A DNA stretch of 64,000 bases. Origin: Streptomyces fradiae. GTDB lineage: Bacteria; Actinomycetota; Actinomycetes; Streptomycetales; Streptomycetaceae. A program made the translations under genes and the position numbers. This document shows positions 51,726-61,406 of the stretch, piece after piece. The stretch lies in the NCBI RefSeq assembly GCF_041270065.1, contig NZ_CP065958.1:1550001-1614000 (forward strand), in the 5' to 3' direction. The notes beneath the pieces are model-generated. The model worked only from the letters and a program-made list of their open reading frames with translations, had not been told where the DNA came from and ran no database searches. Positions within the stretch are counted from its first letter, which is position 1. Each line of letters opens with the position of its first letter.

Positions 51726-53444
51726 ATGGGTACCGAGATCGAGACCGCGGCCGTCGAGGAACCACCGCGGCACCGGCATGGCCGGGTGCTGATCGACTGG
51801 GTCACCACCACCGACCACAAGAAGATCGGCCACCTCTATCTGGTGACCTCGTTCCTCTTCTTCCTGTTCGCCGGGGTCCTGGCGATGCTGATGCGGGCCG
51901 AGCTGGCCCGGCCGGGGCTCCAGCTGGTGAGCAATCTGGAGTACAACCAGGCCTTCACCCTGCACGGCACGATCATGCTGCTGCTCTTCGCGACGCCCAC
52001 CTTCGCCGGGTTCGCGAACGAGCTGGTGCCGCTGCAGATCGGCTCCCCCGACGTGGCCTTCCCGCGGCTCAACATGTTCTCGTACTGGCTGTTCCTCTTC
52101 GGCGGCCTGATGGTGGCCGGCTCCTTCCTCACCCCGGACGGGCCCCCCGCCTTCGGCTGGACCGCCTACGCCCCGCTGAACAGCCTGCTGCGGGCCCCCG
52201 GCGTCGGCGTCGACCTGTGGATCGTCGGACTCGCCCTCTCCGGCTTCGGCACCATCCTCACCTCGGTGAACTTCCTGGCGACGATCATCGGGATGCGGGC
52301 CCCGGGCATGACGATGTTCCGGATGCCGATCTTCACCTGGAACGTGCTCTTCACCACGATCCTGGTCCTGATGGCCTTCCCGGTGCTCGCGGCGGCCCTG
52401 CTCGTCCTGGAGTCCGACCGGCGGCTGGGCTCGCTGGTCTTCCAGCCGCAGAACGGCGGGGCGCTGCTGTGGCAGCACCTGTTCTGGTTCTTCGGGCACC
52501 CCGAGGTCTACATCATCGCGCTGCCGTTCTTCGGCATCATCAGCGAGATCATCCCGGTCTTCGCCCGCAAGCCGATCTTCGGCTACGTGACCCTGGTCGC
52601 CGCCACCATGGCGATCACCGGCCTGTCGGTGGTGGTGTGGGCGCACCACATGTTCGTGACCGGGGCGGTGCTGCTGCCCTTCTTCTCGATGCTGTCCTTC
52701 CTCATCGCCGTGCCGACCGGGGTGAAGTTCTTCAACTGGACGGGCACGATGCTGAACGGCTCGCTGTCCTTCGAGACGCCGATGCTGTGGTCGGTCGGCT
52801 TCCTGGTGTCCTTCCTGTTCGGCGGGCTGACCGGGGTGATCCTGGCCTCGCCGCCGATGGACTTCCAGGTCACCGACTCGTACTTCGTGGTGGCCCACTT
52901 CCACTACACGGTCTTCGGCACGGTCGCCTTCGCGACCTTCGCCGGCTTCTACTTCTGGTGGCCCAAGTTCACCGGGCGGATGCTCGACGAACGGCTCGGC
53001 AAGATCCACTTCTGGACGCTGTTCGTCGGCTTCCACACCACCTTCCTCGTGCAGCACTGGCTGGGCGCGGAGGGCATGCCGCGGCGGTACGCCGACTATC
53101 TGTCCGCCGACGGCTTCACCGCGCTCAACACGGTGTCGACGATCGGCGCCTTCCTGCTCGGCATCTCCACGCTGCCCTTCCTGTACAACGTGTGGCACAC
53201 CTGGCGGTACGGCGAGAAGGTCGAGACGGACGACCCGTGGGGCTACGGCCGCTCCCTGGAGTGGGCGACCTCCTGCCCGCCGCCGCGGCACAACTTCGAC
53301 TCGGTGCCGCGGATCCGTTCCGAGTCGCCCGCCTTCGATCTGCACCACCCCGAGTTCGCGGCCCACGAGCAGATGCGGCTCGCGGGCCGGTCGCCGGCCG
53401 GTCGGGGGCCGGCCGGTCCAGGCCCCGGGACAGACGGTCCCTGA
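51726..53444 (+). CDS. ctaD: Cytochrome c oxidase subunit I (solitary copy)
   Basis: A 572-residue, 12-helix heme-copper oxidase subunit I. Visible ligands: His for low-spin heme in [12 protein letters not shown], CuB His-Tyr and proton-gate Glu in [11 protein letters not shown], the CuB His pair in [10 protein letters not shown]-channel Lys in [11 protein letters not shown], and heme-a3/low-spin heme His in [10 protein letters not shown]. Together with subunits II/III it reduces O2 to water and pumps protons. No ctaC, ctaE or qcr genes are adjacent, so it is an extra ctaD outside the main operon. The C-terminal tail is Arg/Gly/Pro-rich. ATG 51726 lies 6 nt after GGGGATGG. Confidence 0.95.
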   Translation: MGTEIETAAVEEPPRHRHGRVLIDWVTTTDHKKIGHLYLVTSFLFFLFAGVLAMLMRAELARPGLQLVSNLEYNQAFTLHGTIMLLLFATPTFAGFANELVPLQIGSPDVAFPRLNMFSYWLFLFGGLMVAGSFLTPDGPPAFGWTAYAPLNSLLRAPGVGVDLWIVGLALSGFGTILTSVNFLATIIGMRAPGMTMFRMPIFTWNVLFTTILVLMAFPVLAAALLVLESDRRLGSLVFQPQNGGALLWQHLFWFFGHPEVYIIALPFFGIISEIIPVFARKPIFGYVTLVAATMAITGLSVVVWAHHMFVTGAVLLPFFSMLSFLIAVPTGVKFFNWTGTMLNGSLSFETPMLWSVGFLVSFLFGGLTGVILASPPMDFQVTDSYFVVAHFHYTVFGTVAFATFAGFYFWWPKFTGRMLDERLGKIHFWTLFVGFHTTFLVQHWLGAEGMPRRYADYLSADGFTALNTVSTIGAFLLGISTLPFLYNVWHTWRYGEKVETDDPWGYGRSLEWATSCPPPRHNFDSVPRIRSESPAFDLHHPEFAAHEQMRLAGRSPAGRGPAGPGPGTDGP

Positions 53445-53479
53445 GGTCCCTGAGCGTCCGCACCCGCTCGGGCGTCGCG

Positions 53480-54760
53480 TCAGCGGAAGCGGCGGACGAT
53501 CCGTCCGGCCCGCGCCTTCGCCGCGTACACGGTGTCGATCGCCGTGCCGACCCCGCGGTGGACGGCGGACCGCAGTGGGCCGTGGGTGCGGGGGCGGGTG
53601 GTGGCGGAGGAGGTGGCGAGGGTGGACCAGATCGTCTCGTGGGTGACGGCGGTACGGGCCGGGTCGAAGCGCTCGGAGGCGGCGAGGGCCGCCTTCGCGG
53701 CGCGGGCGCGGGCGTCGTCGTCGTTGATCAGGGCGAGCAGCGCGGCGGCCACCGCCGCCGTGTCGTCGACCGGGACGAGCCGGCCGTCGACGCCGTCCTC
53801 GATGATCTCGCCGGGACCGTGCGGGCAGTCGGTGGAGACCACCGGCAGTCCGCAGCGCATCGCCTCGACGATGGTCATCCCGAAGGACTCGCGGCGCGAG
53901 GTGACGGCGGCGAGCGAGCCCTTGGCCCACTCCGGCTCCATGGGGTGGGCGGTGCCCATGAGGAAGACGTGCTCGCCGAGCCCGAGCCGGTCGATCTGCC
54001 GGGCCAGGGTCTTCTTCAGGTTGTCGGCGGCGTCGCCGGTGCCGTAGATCCGCAGCTTCCAGTCGGGCCGGGCGGCGGCCACGTCCGCGAAGGCGTCGAT
54101 CAGCAGGTCGTACCGCTTGACCGGGGTGAGCCGGCCGGCCGCGACGACGACCTTCGCGGCGGGGTCGGCGGGCGGCACGGTCGGCGCGGGCACGCTGTTG
54201 GGCACCGCGTCGATCCGTACGCCCGGCAGCGCGAGCGCCCGGTAGGCGCGGGCGTCGGCCTCGGTGACGGTGGTGACGGCGTCCAGGAGCGCGTACTCGT
54301 GGCGGATGTCGCGCCGCAGCCGGTAGGCGTGCCCGTCCAGGGTCAGGTGCTCCTGGCCGACGAGGACCGGGCCGCGCGGGGCCTGCCGGGCGAGCTGGAC
54401 GTTGAGCCCCGGGCGGGTGGCGATCACCACGTCCGCCTTCACGGAGGCGAGATGCGCGCCGATCCGCGCGTCGGTGAGCGCGCTGTACTGCTTCCAGCGC
54501 CCGTCGCCGCGCGGGAACACCCGGGCGGGGCGGTGGAAGTCGGGGTGCTCCCCGTCGTAACCCGGGCTCTTCTTGCGCAGGTCGACGAGGTGACGCAGCG
54601 TCACTCCGGCGGGGACTCCGAGGATCGGTTCGTCGCGGTGGCGGAACACCGAGACGATCTCCACCTCGTGGCGGTCCGCCAGTTCCGCGGCGAGCGTGAA
54701 GGTCGCCCGGATGGTGCCGCCGATGTGGTAGCCGTTGTGGAGCAGGAAAGAGATGCGCAT
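53480..54760 (-). CDS. GT4-family glycosyltransferase
   Basis: A 426-residue GT-B glycosyltransferase. The N-terminal acceptor domain starts MRISFLLHNGYHIGGTIRAT; the donor domain has VVAAGRLTPVKRYDLLIDAF and the EX7E motif ESFGMTIVEAMRCGLPVVST. It transfers sugar from a nucleotide sugar, probably to a wall polymer or teichoic-acid-like glycan (Streptomyces relatives occur in such loci). No other glycan genes are adjacent. It is cytoplasmic or membrane-associated, with a basic tail (KARAGRIVRRFR). Convergent with ctaD. Confidence 0.9.
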   Translation of the reverse strand: MRISFLLHNGYHIGGTIRATFTLAAELADRHEVEIVSVFRHRDEPILGVPAGVTLRHLVDLRKKSPGYDGEHPDFHRPARVFPRGDGRWKQYSALTDARIGAHLASVKADVVIATRPGLNVQLARQAPRGPVLVGQEHLTLDGHAYRLRRDIRHEYALLDAVTTVTEADARAYRALALPGVRIDAVPNSVPAPTVPPADPAAKVVVAAGRLTPVKRYDLLIDAFADVAAARPDWKLRIYGTGDAADNLKKTLARQIDRLGLGEHVFLMGTAHPMEPEWAKGSLAAVTSRRESFGMTIVEAMRCGLPVVSTDCPHGPGEIIEDGVDGRLVPVDDTAAVAAALLALINDDDARARAAKAALAASERFDPARTAVTHETIWSTLATSSATTRPRTHGPLRSAVHRGVGTAIDTVYAAKARAGRIVRRFR

Positions 54761-54857
54761 CGTGCCGCCGGTTCCCCCCGGTCAGGTGGTGCGTGGTCGG
54801 GGGTGACTGTACTGCCCCGACCGACCGTTGTTCACGGCCGGTTGTACGTGCGGGTTG

Positions 54858-56189
54858 TCACGGTCGGTATCCGAGCTGGGGGACGGTGGCACAGTTCGTG
54901 TTCATGTCGCCCTGTTCGACCCAGCCGCGGCCGTCGCGCCAACGGGCCACGGACAGACAGGTGTCGCGGAACTTCGGCGGCTCGGCGAGGTGCTCGAAGC
55001 GGACGGGCAGGAGCAGCCCGCGGGCGGTGTACGGCTCCGCCCGGTTGAGGTAGCGCTCGACGCAGGCCCGGGTCGGCCCGCCCGCCTCGCCGAGGCAGGA
55101 CTTCGCCGCGTCGCTGAACCACATGGCCGCCGCCCAGCCCTCCAACTGCCACTGGGAGAGCGTTCGTTGCCCCTGTCGCCGCATGGCGTCGCGGAACTCC
55201 CGTACCGCCGGGGAGTTCTGGTCGTCGTAGTTGCGGCTGGAGCCGGTCGCGTAGAGCACGGATCGGCAGCCCGGCGAGCCCGCGTAGTCGTGCGGCACGG
55301 TGGAGGCCCAGTTCTGCACGTTCGTCACCTTGGCGGCGGCCCGCACCCCCGAGGCCTGCATCGCCTCGCACAGCCGGGCGTTGCCGTGGGTGTCCATCGC
55401 GTCGAAGACGACGTCGACCTTCTGCGCCCGCAGATCGGCGGCCACCGCACGGAAGTTGGGCAGCACGAAGTCGACCTGCTCGTCGACCACCCGGTAGCCC
55501 TCGGCGCGCAGCCCGTCGGCGATCAGCCGGGCGTACGCGGCGGAGGCGGCCTGGTTGTAGGAGACGACGGCGGCGGTGCGGGCGCCGAGGTGGGCCTTGA
55601 ACCAGCGGTAGACCTCGGTCCCGCCGTACAGCACGCCGTTCCAGCCGGGCGCCTTGCCGGTGCGCGGGGCGGAGCTGCCGTAGATCCCGTAGAGATGGGG
55701 GTACGTGTCGTAGGCGGGGGTGAGCGGCTGCCCGCCGATGTCGGGGACGCCGGCCGCGGAGACCCGGGGGGCGCCCGCGTAGTCGAGGGCGGTGGTGGCG
55801 ACCAGGGCGAAGACCTTGCGTTCGTCGACGAGCCGGTGCACGCAGGCGTTGTTGCCGACGCCGCTGCCGCCGTCGTCGCAGGTCAGCACCTCGATCCGGC
55901 GCCCGTCGAGGCCGCCGCGGGCGTTCAGGGCGGCGAAGTAGGCGAGGGCGCCGTCGCGCGGGCCGGTGAAGGCCTCGCCGCCGACCGGGCTGGTGGCGCT
56001 GGTGATGATGCCGATACGGAGCGGCTCACCGCCGGAGGGGTTGGCGGTGGGCCGCGTCTCGAAGGCGCCCTCCGGGAGTCGGCTGCCGCAGCCCGCGACG
56101 AGCGCGGTGACCGCGGCGAGCAGCCCGGCGAGGAGCAGCGCCAGGGGCCGCGCCAGGGCCGGCTCAGCAGCCCGGGACGGTCGCACCAC
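54858..56189 (-). CDS. HAAT-type (LivJ-like) ABC substrate-binding lipoprotein
   Basis: A 443-residue type I periplasmic-binding-fold lipoprotein. Its lipobox is LVAGC, followed by the receptor family ligand-binding domain (IGIITSATSPVGGEAFTGPR, GGLDGRRIEVLTCDDGGSG, DYAGAPRVSAAGVPDIGGQP). It should capture an amino acid, amide or urea-like solute for the fused LivHMG permease/ATPase encoded divergently at 57238. The double GTG start (56189/56186) overlaps the upstream Mtb12-like lipoprotein gene by 26 bp, so the two are co-transcribed. Confidence 0.88.
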   Translation of the reverse strand: MVRPSRAAEPALARPLALLLAGLLAAVTALVAGCGSRLPEGAFETRPTANPSGGEPLRIGIITSATSPVGGEAFTGPRDGALAYFAALNARGGLDGRRIEVLTCDDGGSGVGNNACVHRLVDERKVFALVATTALDYAGAPRVSAAGVPDIGGQPLTPAYDTYPHLYGIYGSSAPRTGKAPGWNGVLYGGTEVYRWFKAHLGARTAAVVSYNQAASAAYARLIADGLRAEGYRVVDEQVDFVLPNFRAVAADLRAQKVDVVFDAMDTHGNARLCEAMQASGVRAAAKVTNVQNWASTVPHDYAGSPGCRSVLYATGSSRNYDDQNSPAVREFRDAMRRQGQRTLSQWQLEGWAAAMWFSDAAKSCLGEAGGPTRACVERYLNRAEPYTARGLLLPVRFEHLAEPPKFRDTCLSVARWRDGRGWVEQGDMNTNCATVPQLGYRP

Positions 56190-56658
56190 TGACCTGGACG
56201 AGGCCGCAGAGCGTCTGCACGGAGACCTTCCAGGTGTCGTTCTGGAAGACGGAGGTGCCCTTGGCGTCGGGCAGCGCGGTGTTGCCGGCGACGAGCAGGT
56301 CGTAGGTCACGTTCGCGTTGGTGGGCGAGGTGAAGTCGATCTCCTTGACCTTCACGGAGGTCTGGGAGGCGTTCTTGTCGCCGGCGAAGGCGCCGAGGAC
56401 CGGTGCCATGCTCTCGCCGTTCTCCAGGAGCTTGATCCGCTCGGCGGTCGGGGTCTTCGGGTCGAAGAAGGCGGTCCAGTTCTTGGTGATCTGTGCCTTG
56501 GCGGCGCCCGGGTCCATCGGCTGGTCCGTCATGGCGGGTGAGGTGGTCGGCGTGACCTGGTTCGAGGAACCGTTGTCGTCCGAGCAGCCCGCGACGACCG
56601 GCGTGAGGACGAGTACCGCCGCGGCACCGAAGGCCGCCGCGCGTCGCTTGAGGAGCAT
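56164..56658 (-). CDS. Mtb12-like lipoprotein
   Basis: A 164-residue exported lipoprotein with lipobox VVAGC and an alpha+beta domain (ITKNWTAFFDPKTPTAERIK, LLENGESMAPVLGAFAG, VTYDLLVAGNTALPDAKGTS) resembling the low-molecular-weight antigen Mtb12 C-terminal domain of actinobacteria. Two Cys at the C-terminal end may be bonded. ATG 56658 is chosen; GTG 56667 is in frame. It begins the leftward operon with the binding lipoprotein. The function of the family is unknown; the link to solute uptake is contextual. Confidence 0.7.
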   Translation of the reverse strand: MLLKRRAAAFGAAAVLVLTPVVAGCSDDNGSSNQVTPTTSPAMTDQPMDPGAAKAQITKNWTAFFDPKTPTAERIKLLENGESMAPVLGAFAGDKNASQTSVKVKEIDFTSPTNANVTYDLLVAGNTALPDAKGTSVFQNDTWKVSVQTLCGLVQVSGATVPGC

Positions 56659-56743
56659 CTGGCTCACCACCCTGTCGATTCCAGGGTGGGCCGATCCCGG
56701 ACATAGCGCAAGGAAGAGAATTAAAGAGAACATAAAGGGTGGG

Positions 56744-57250
56744 ATGGCCCGATCGGGGCCCGCCAGGGAGGAGGCTTCCGTGCCGTCCATGCCGTCGGTG
56801 CCGTCGGTTCCTCGCCCGCTGTCGCGGCTCCTGTGGTGGGGCGGGCTCGTGGCGGCCGCCGGCGGGGCGGTGCTGTGTGTCGTCGGCTGGTACGGGATCT
56901 CCGGCGAGCGCTTCGCCGAACGCCAGCTGCCCTATCTGGCCTCCTGCACCGTGCCCGGGGCGGCGCTGATCGTCGCCGGCGCGGTGCTGCTCGTCGGGGC
57001 GGCGCTGCTCGCGCCGGCGTCGGGGCCGGGGCCGGGCGGGCCCGGGGAGCACGCCGCGGAAGGGACGGAGGAGGAGCCGCCGGCCGCGCCCTCGGCCGCG
57101 CCCTCGTCGGAGGAGCCGCCGCTGCGGGTCCCCGGCGGGACGCTCGCGCACCGCCCGGACTGCCCCCTGGTGGCGGGCCGCCCCGAGGCGGAACCCGTGG
57201 GGGACGCCGACCTCGACCCGTGCCCGGTGTGTGAGCCGTGGCCTCGCTGA
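56744..57250 (+). CDS. Two-helix membrane protein with C-terminal His/Cys cluster
   Basis: A 168-residue protein with two membrane helices (about 28-50 and 65-90), a Glu/Pro/Ala-rich linker and a conserved-looking end HRPDCPLVAGRP ... LDPCPVCEPW. The spacing H-x3-C-x22-24-C-x2-C fits a small zinc site like those in Ada-type or DUF-type metal-binding tails. ATG 56744 follows an A/T-rich promoter (TAAAGG). It overlaps the LivHMG gene by 13 bp, so it is co-translated and may be an accessory of the ABC system (inferred). Confidence 0.65.
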   Translation: MARSGPAREEASVPSMPSVPSVPRPLSRLLWWGGLVAAAGGAVLCVVGWYGISGERFAERQLPYLASCTVPGAALIVAGAVLLVGAALLAPASGPGPGGPGEHAAEGTEEEPPAAPSAAPSSEEPPLRVPGGTLAHRPDCPLVAGRPEAEPVGDADLDPCPVCEPWPR

Positions 57251-60003
57251 CGTACGACCTCACGCTCGCCGGCCTCGCCGTCGGCAGCGCGGCGGCGCTC
57301 ACCGGCATCGGTCTGATCGTCACCTACCGGGCCACCGGCGTGCTGAACCTGGCGCACGGCGCGATCGCGATGGTCTGCGCGTACGTGCTGCGCCAGCTGG
57401 TGGTGGTCTGGCACTGGCCGCTGCCGCTCGGAGCGCTCGTGACGCTGCTCGTGGTGGCGCCGGGCCTCGGGCTCGTCCTGGACCGGCTGGTGTTCCGACC
57501 GCTCGCGGTGGCCGGTGCGGGCCCGGCGCAGACCCTGGTGGCCTCGATCGGCGTGTTCGTGCTGCTGGTCGGCGCGGCGGCGCTGGTGTGGGGCGACGGC
57601 GCCCGCGACGACGCGCCGGTGCTGCTCGGCGACGACCCGTGGGCGCAGCTCGCGGCGGCGGTGGCGCTGGCCTGCATGATGGGCGCGGTGACCCGGTGGA
57701 CGCGGTTCGGGCGGGAGCTGCGGGCGGTGGTCGACAACCGGCCGCTCGCCGTCCTCTCCGGCATCCCCGCGGACCGGGTGGTGGCGGCGGGCTGGGCCTT
57801 CGGCTCCTTCACGGCCGGGCTGACGGGCGTGCTCCTCGCGCCGTACGTGCGCCTCGACCCGTACGGGATGCCGCTGCTGGTCGTCGAGGTCATCGCGGTC
57901 GCGGTGGTGGCCCGGATGCGGAGCCTGCCGGTGGCGGTGCTGACCGCGCTCGCGCTCGGCGTGGCGCAGGCCCAGCTCACCCGGCTGCACCCCGGGGGCG
58001 TGGCGGGCGAACTGCTCCAGGCCGCCGGGGCGAACCTGTTCGTGATCGCGCTGCTCGTCGCCGCCCTCGTGCTGCCGGGCGTCGGCGACACGGACGCGCT
58101 GCCGCCGCCCCGGGCCGCGCCCCGGGTGCCGGTGCCGGTGTGGCTGGTGACCGCGGTGCTGCTCCTGCTGCCGCTGGGCTTCGCGGGCGAGGACCTGACG
58201 ACCGCCGTGCAGGTCCCGGCGCTCGCGGTGATCCTGCTCTCGCTGGTCGTGGTGGCCGGCCGGGGCGGCCAGATCGCCCTGGGCCAGGCCGCGTACGCGG
58301 GCCTCGGCGCGCTCTTCACCGCCCTGCTCGCGGCGGCCGGACTGCCGGAGCTGGTCGCCCTCGGCGTGGCCGTCCTGTGCGTGGCGCCGCTCGGCCTGCT
58401 GACCGGGTGGCCCGCGATCCGCCGCCACGGGCCAGCCCGTGGCTTCCGGATCAGGCCGGATCAGCGACCGGCTCCCCCAGAGCTTCGCCTGGGTGGTACC
58501 CCCAGTGCCGTGGATCGCAAGGCGGAGGAAGGAGACGACGCGGTGGGGGTACCTCCCCGGCCGCAAGGCCGAGGGGGCCGTCGGCGACCGACGACAACGC
58601 GGCGAGGCGCGGTGCCGGGCGTCGGGAGCCCGGCAAGATCCGGAAGCCACGGGCTCGCGCTCGCCCTGGCGACGCTGGCCGTCGGGGTGGCGGTGAGCCG
58701 CTTCGTCTTCGCCCAGCCGTACGCCACGGCCGGCGTCACCGTCTCCCGCCCGGCCGGCTTCTCCCACGACCGCGCCTACTACGTCCTGGAGCTGCTGCTC
58801 CTCGCCGGCTGCCTGCTCCTGGTCGCCGCCCTACGCCGCGGCCGCACCGGCCGCGCCCTGGCCGCCCTGCGCGACCACGAACCGGGCGCGGAGGCCGCCG
58901 GCGTCCCCGTCGCCGCCCTCAAACTCCTCGCCTTCACCCTCGGCTCCGCCCTCGCCGCCCTCGGCGGCGCCCTCCTCGCGATGTCCGTCCGCGCCTTCGA
59001 CCCCGACGCCTTCGACCCGGTCCGCGGCCTCCTCTGGTTCGCCGCCGTCCTCACCCTCGGCGCCGACACCCTCCTCACCCCCCTCCTCGCCGCCACCCTC
59101 CTCGTCACCCTGGACGCCGGCACCCACGCGGGCGTCGCAGTAGCCCTGATCGGCCTGCTCGCGGCCCTGACGGGGCGGGTGCCGCCGCTGCTGCCATGGC
59201 TGCTGCGGGGCGCGGGCGCCCTGGCCCCGCACAGGGCGGCCCCCGGCGGGGCGGCCGACCACGCACCCGCGGGCAACGCGCCACTGCCGGGCGCGACGGC
59301 CCGTAGCGGGGCGGTCGGTACGGGCCACCGGGCGGCGGACGGCGCCGGCGCCGCAGCGCCCCCCGGCCGCCGCTCCCGAGGCGCGGCGCGGCTGGTCGCC
59401 GAAGGGGTGCGGCTCGTGCATGCCGGGGGGACGGTCGCGTTGGACGGGGTGGACATCGCGGTGCCGGTGGGGGCGGTGAGCGCCGTCGTGGGGGTGAACG
59501 GGGCGGGGAAGAGCACGTTGTTCGACTGTCTGGCGGGGGCCATGCGGCCGACGGCGGGGCGGGTGGTGCTCGACGGGGTCGATGTCACCGGGAAGGCGGC
59601 GCACGCGCGGCAGCGGCTCGGGGTGGGGCGGACGTTCCAGCAGTTGGCCGTGTTTCCGTCGCTGAGCGTCGAGGAGAACGTACGGGTCGGCGGGCCGGGG
59701 GCCGAGCAGGCGCTGCGGCTGTTCGGGCTCGACGGGGCGGTGCGGCACCGGGCGGCGGCCGGGCTGCCGACCGGGACGCTGCGGCGGGTGGAGCTCGCGC
59801 GGGCGCTCGCGGGGCGGCCGCACACGCTGCTGCTTGACGAACCGGCCGCCGGGCTCGACGCAGCGGAGGCGGCGGCGCTCGCCCGGATCCTCGCCGCGCT
59901 CGCCGCCGACGGCCTCGCCGTGCTCGTGGTCGAGCACGACCCGGACCTCGTCGCCGGCATCGCCCGTACCGTCCACACGATGGAAGGCGGCCGCTTCGTA
60001 TGA
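57238..60003 (+). CDS. Fused HAAT ABC transporter: LivH permease - LivM permease - LivG ATPase
   Basis: A 921-residue fusion of three proteins usually encoded separately: LivH-type permease (about 1-285), LivM-type permease (about 295-640) and LivG-type ATPase (about 690-921; Walker A GVNGAGKST near 751-759, Walker B LLLDEPAAGLD, LivG signature LPTGTLRRVELARAL). It imports amino-acid-like solutes with the binding lipoprotein at 54858 and LivF at 60000. Residues 399-472 are a foreign, repeat-bounded insertion inside the LivM domain between AIRRHG and LALALATLAVG. It starts inside the upstream gene and its stop overlaps livF (ATGA). Confidence 0.92.
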   Translation: MASLTYDLTLAGLAVGSAAALTGIGLIVTYRATGVLNLAHGAIAMVCAYVLRQLVVVWHWPLPLGALVTLLVVAPGLGLVLDRLVFRPLAVAGAGPAQTLVASIGVFVLLVGAAALVWGDGARDDAPVLLGDDPWAQLAAAVALACMMGAVTRWTRFGRELRAVVDNRPLAVLSGIPADRVVAAGWAFGSFTAGLTGVLLAPYVRLDPYGMPLLVVEVIAVAVVARMRSLPVAVLTALALGVAQAQLTRLHPGGVAGELLQAAGANLFVIALLVAALVLPGVGDTDALPPPRAAPRVPVPVWLVTAVLLLLPLGFAGEDLTTAVQVPALAVILLSLVVVAGRGGQIALGQAAYAGLGALFTALLAAAGLPELVALGVAVLCVAPLGLLTGWPAIRRHGPARGFRIRPDQRPAPPELRLGGTPSAVDRKAEEGDDAVGVPPRPQGRGGRRRPTTTRRGAVPGVGSPARSGSHGLALALATLAVGVAVSRFVFAQPYATAGVTVSRPAGFSHDRAYYVLELLLLAGCLLLVAALRRGRTGRALAALRDHEPGAEAAGVPVAALKLLAFTLGSALAALGGALLAMSVRAFDPDAFDPVRGLLWFAAVLTLGADTLLTPLLAATLLVTLDAGTHAGVAVALIGLLAALTGRVPPLLPWLLRGAGALAPHRAAPGGAADHAPAGNAPLPGATARSGAVGTGHRAADGAGAAAPPGRRSRGAARLVAEGVRLVHAGGTVALDGVDIAVPVGAVSAVVGVNGAGKSTLFDCLAGAMRPTAGRVVLDGVDVTGKAAHARQRLGVGRTFQQLAVFPSLSVEENVRVGGPGAEQALRLFGLDGAVRHRAAAGLPTGTLRRVELARALAGRPHTLLLDEPAAGLDAAEAAALARILAALAADGLAVLVVEHDPDLVAGIARTVHTMEGGRFV
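58425..58655. mobile_element. 222-bp MITE/REP-like insertion inside the LivM coding region
   Basis: Perfect 19-bp inverted repeats, AGCCCGTGGCTTCCGGATC (58434-58452) and its complement (58637-58655), bound the segment. CCACGGG is directly repeated at 58425-58431 and 58647-58653, exactly 222 bp apart. Removing one unit restores AIRRHG-LALALATL, the normal LivM sequence. Inside are stem-loop words typical of repeated Streptomyces DNA (CTCCCCCAGAGCTTCGCCTG, GGGGGTACC). 222 is divisible by 3 and no stop occurs, so the reading frame survives. Confidence 0.8.
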
Positions 60004-60647
60004 GCGTCGAGATCGCCCTGCGCGCCGCCCGGGTCCGCTACGGCCCGCTGGAGGCCCTGCACGGCCTCGACCTGGCGCTGCCCGGCGGCACCGTCACCGT
60101 GCTGGTCGGCCGCAACGGCTCCGGCCGGTCCACCGCGCTGCGGGCGCTCGCCGGGACGGTGCCGCTGAGCGGCGGGCGGGTGGAGTGGCGGGGCGCGGAC
60201 GTGACACGGGTGCCGGCCCATGTCCGGGCGCGCCGCGGGCTGTGCTTCGTACCGGATCTGCGGGCGGTGTACGCGACGCTCACGGTCGCCGAGAACCTGG
60301 ACCTCGCCGCGCCGGGCCGCCAGGACGACGCCCTCGCCGCGTACCCGGAGCTCGCGCGGCTGCTCGGCCACCGGGCCGCGACGCTCTCGGGCGGCGAGCG
60401 CCGCATGCTCGCGCTGGCCCGCGCCGTGTGCTCCGCCGCCCGGGTCGTGCTCGTCGACGAGCCGTCGCTCGGCCTGTCGGCGACGGTGGCCTCCCGTACG
60501 TACGAGCTCCTCGCCGCCCTCGCCGGCCCGCCCGCCCACGCGGCCGTCGTCCTCGCCGAGCAGCGCGTCCCGGCCGGGCTGCCGCCCGGCTCCCTCGCGT
60601 ACGAACTGCGCCGCGGCTCCCTCGCCGACGCCCGGGAGATCACGTGA
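60000..60647 (+). CDS. LivF-type ABC ATPase with altered Walker A
   Basis: A 215-residue ATPase of the LivF group. The signature LSGGERRMLALARAV, Walker B VVLVDEPSLGLS and Q-loop region are present. Walker A reads GRNGSGRST (37-45): Arg43 replaces the invariant Lys that contacts ATP phosphates. The protein is shorter than typical LivF (about 235). ATG overlaps the fusion gene stop. It should form an asymmetric ATPase pair with the LivG domain, where one site may be non-hydrolysing. The stop lies in the palindrome GATCACGTGATC, 6 bp from the convergent stop. Confidence 0.88.
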   Translation: MSVEIALRAARVRYGPLEALHGLDLALPGGTVTVLVGRNGSGRSTALRALAGTVPLSGGRVEWRGADVTRVPAHVRARRGLCFVPDLRAVYATLTVAENLDLAAPGRQDDALAAYPELARLLGHRAATLSGGERRMLALARAVCSAARVVLVDEPSLGLSATVASRTYELLAALAGPPAHAAVVLAEQRVPAGLPPGSLAYELRRGSLADAREIT

Positions 60648-60653
60648 TCGGGA

Positions 60654-61199
<546 letters not shown>

Positions 61200-61406
61200 C
61201 TAGGCAGCGGTCCCGGACGCCGGACCCGTGCCGCGCGGAACAGCGTTCACATGCCACCCGGTCGGCGGCACGGCACCCGCCGGTCCCGGTCAAACAAGTT
61301 GTCGGTCCCCAACGCGTGACCCCCGGCGAGTCTTGCCCGTTGAACTCGGCATGAGACGGCCGGGAACCGCCCGGCGTCGCCCGCAACAAGTCCCAGGGAG
61401 CCCCCC

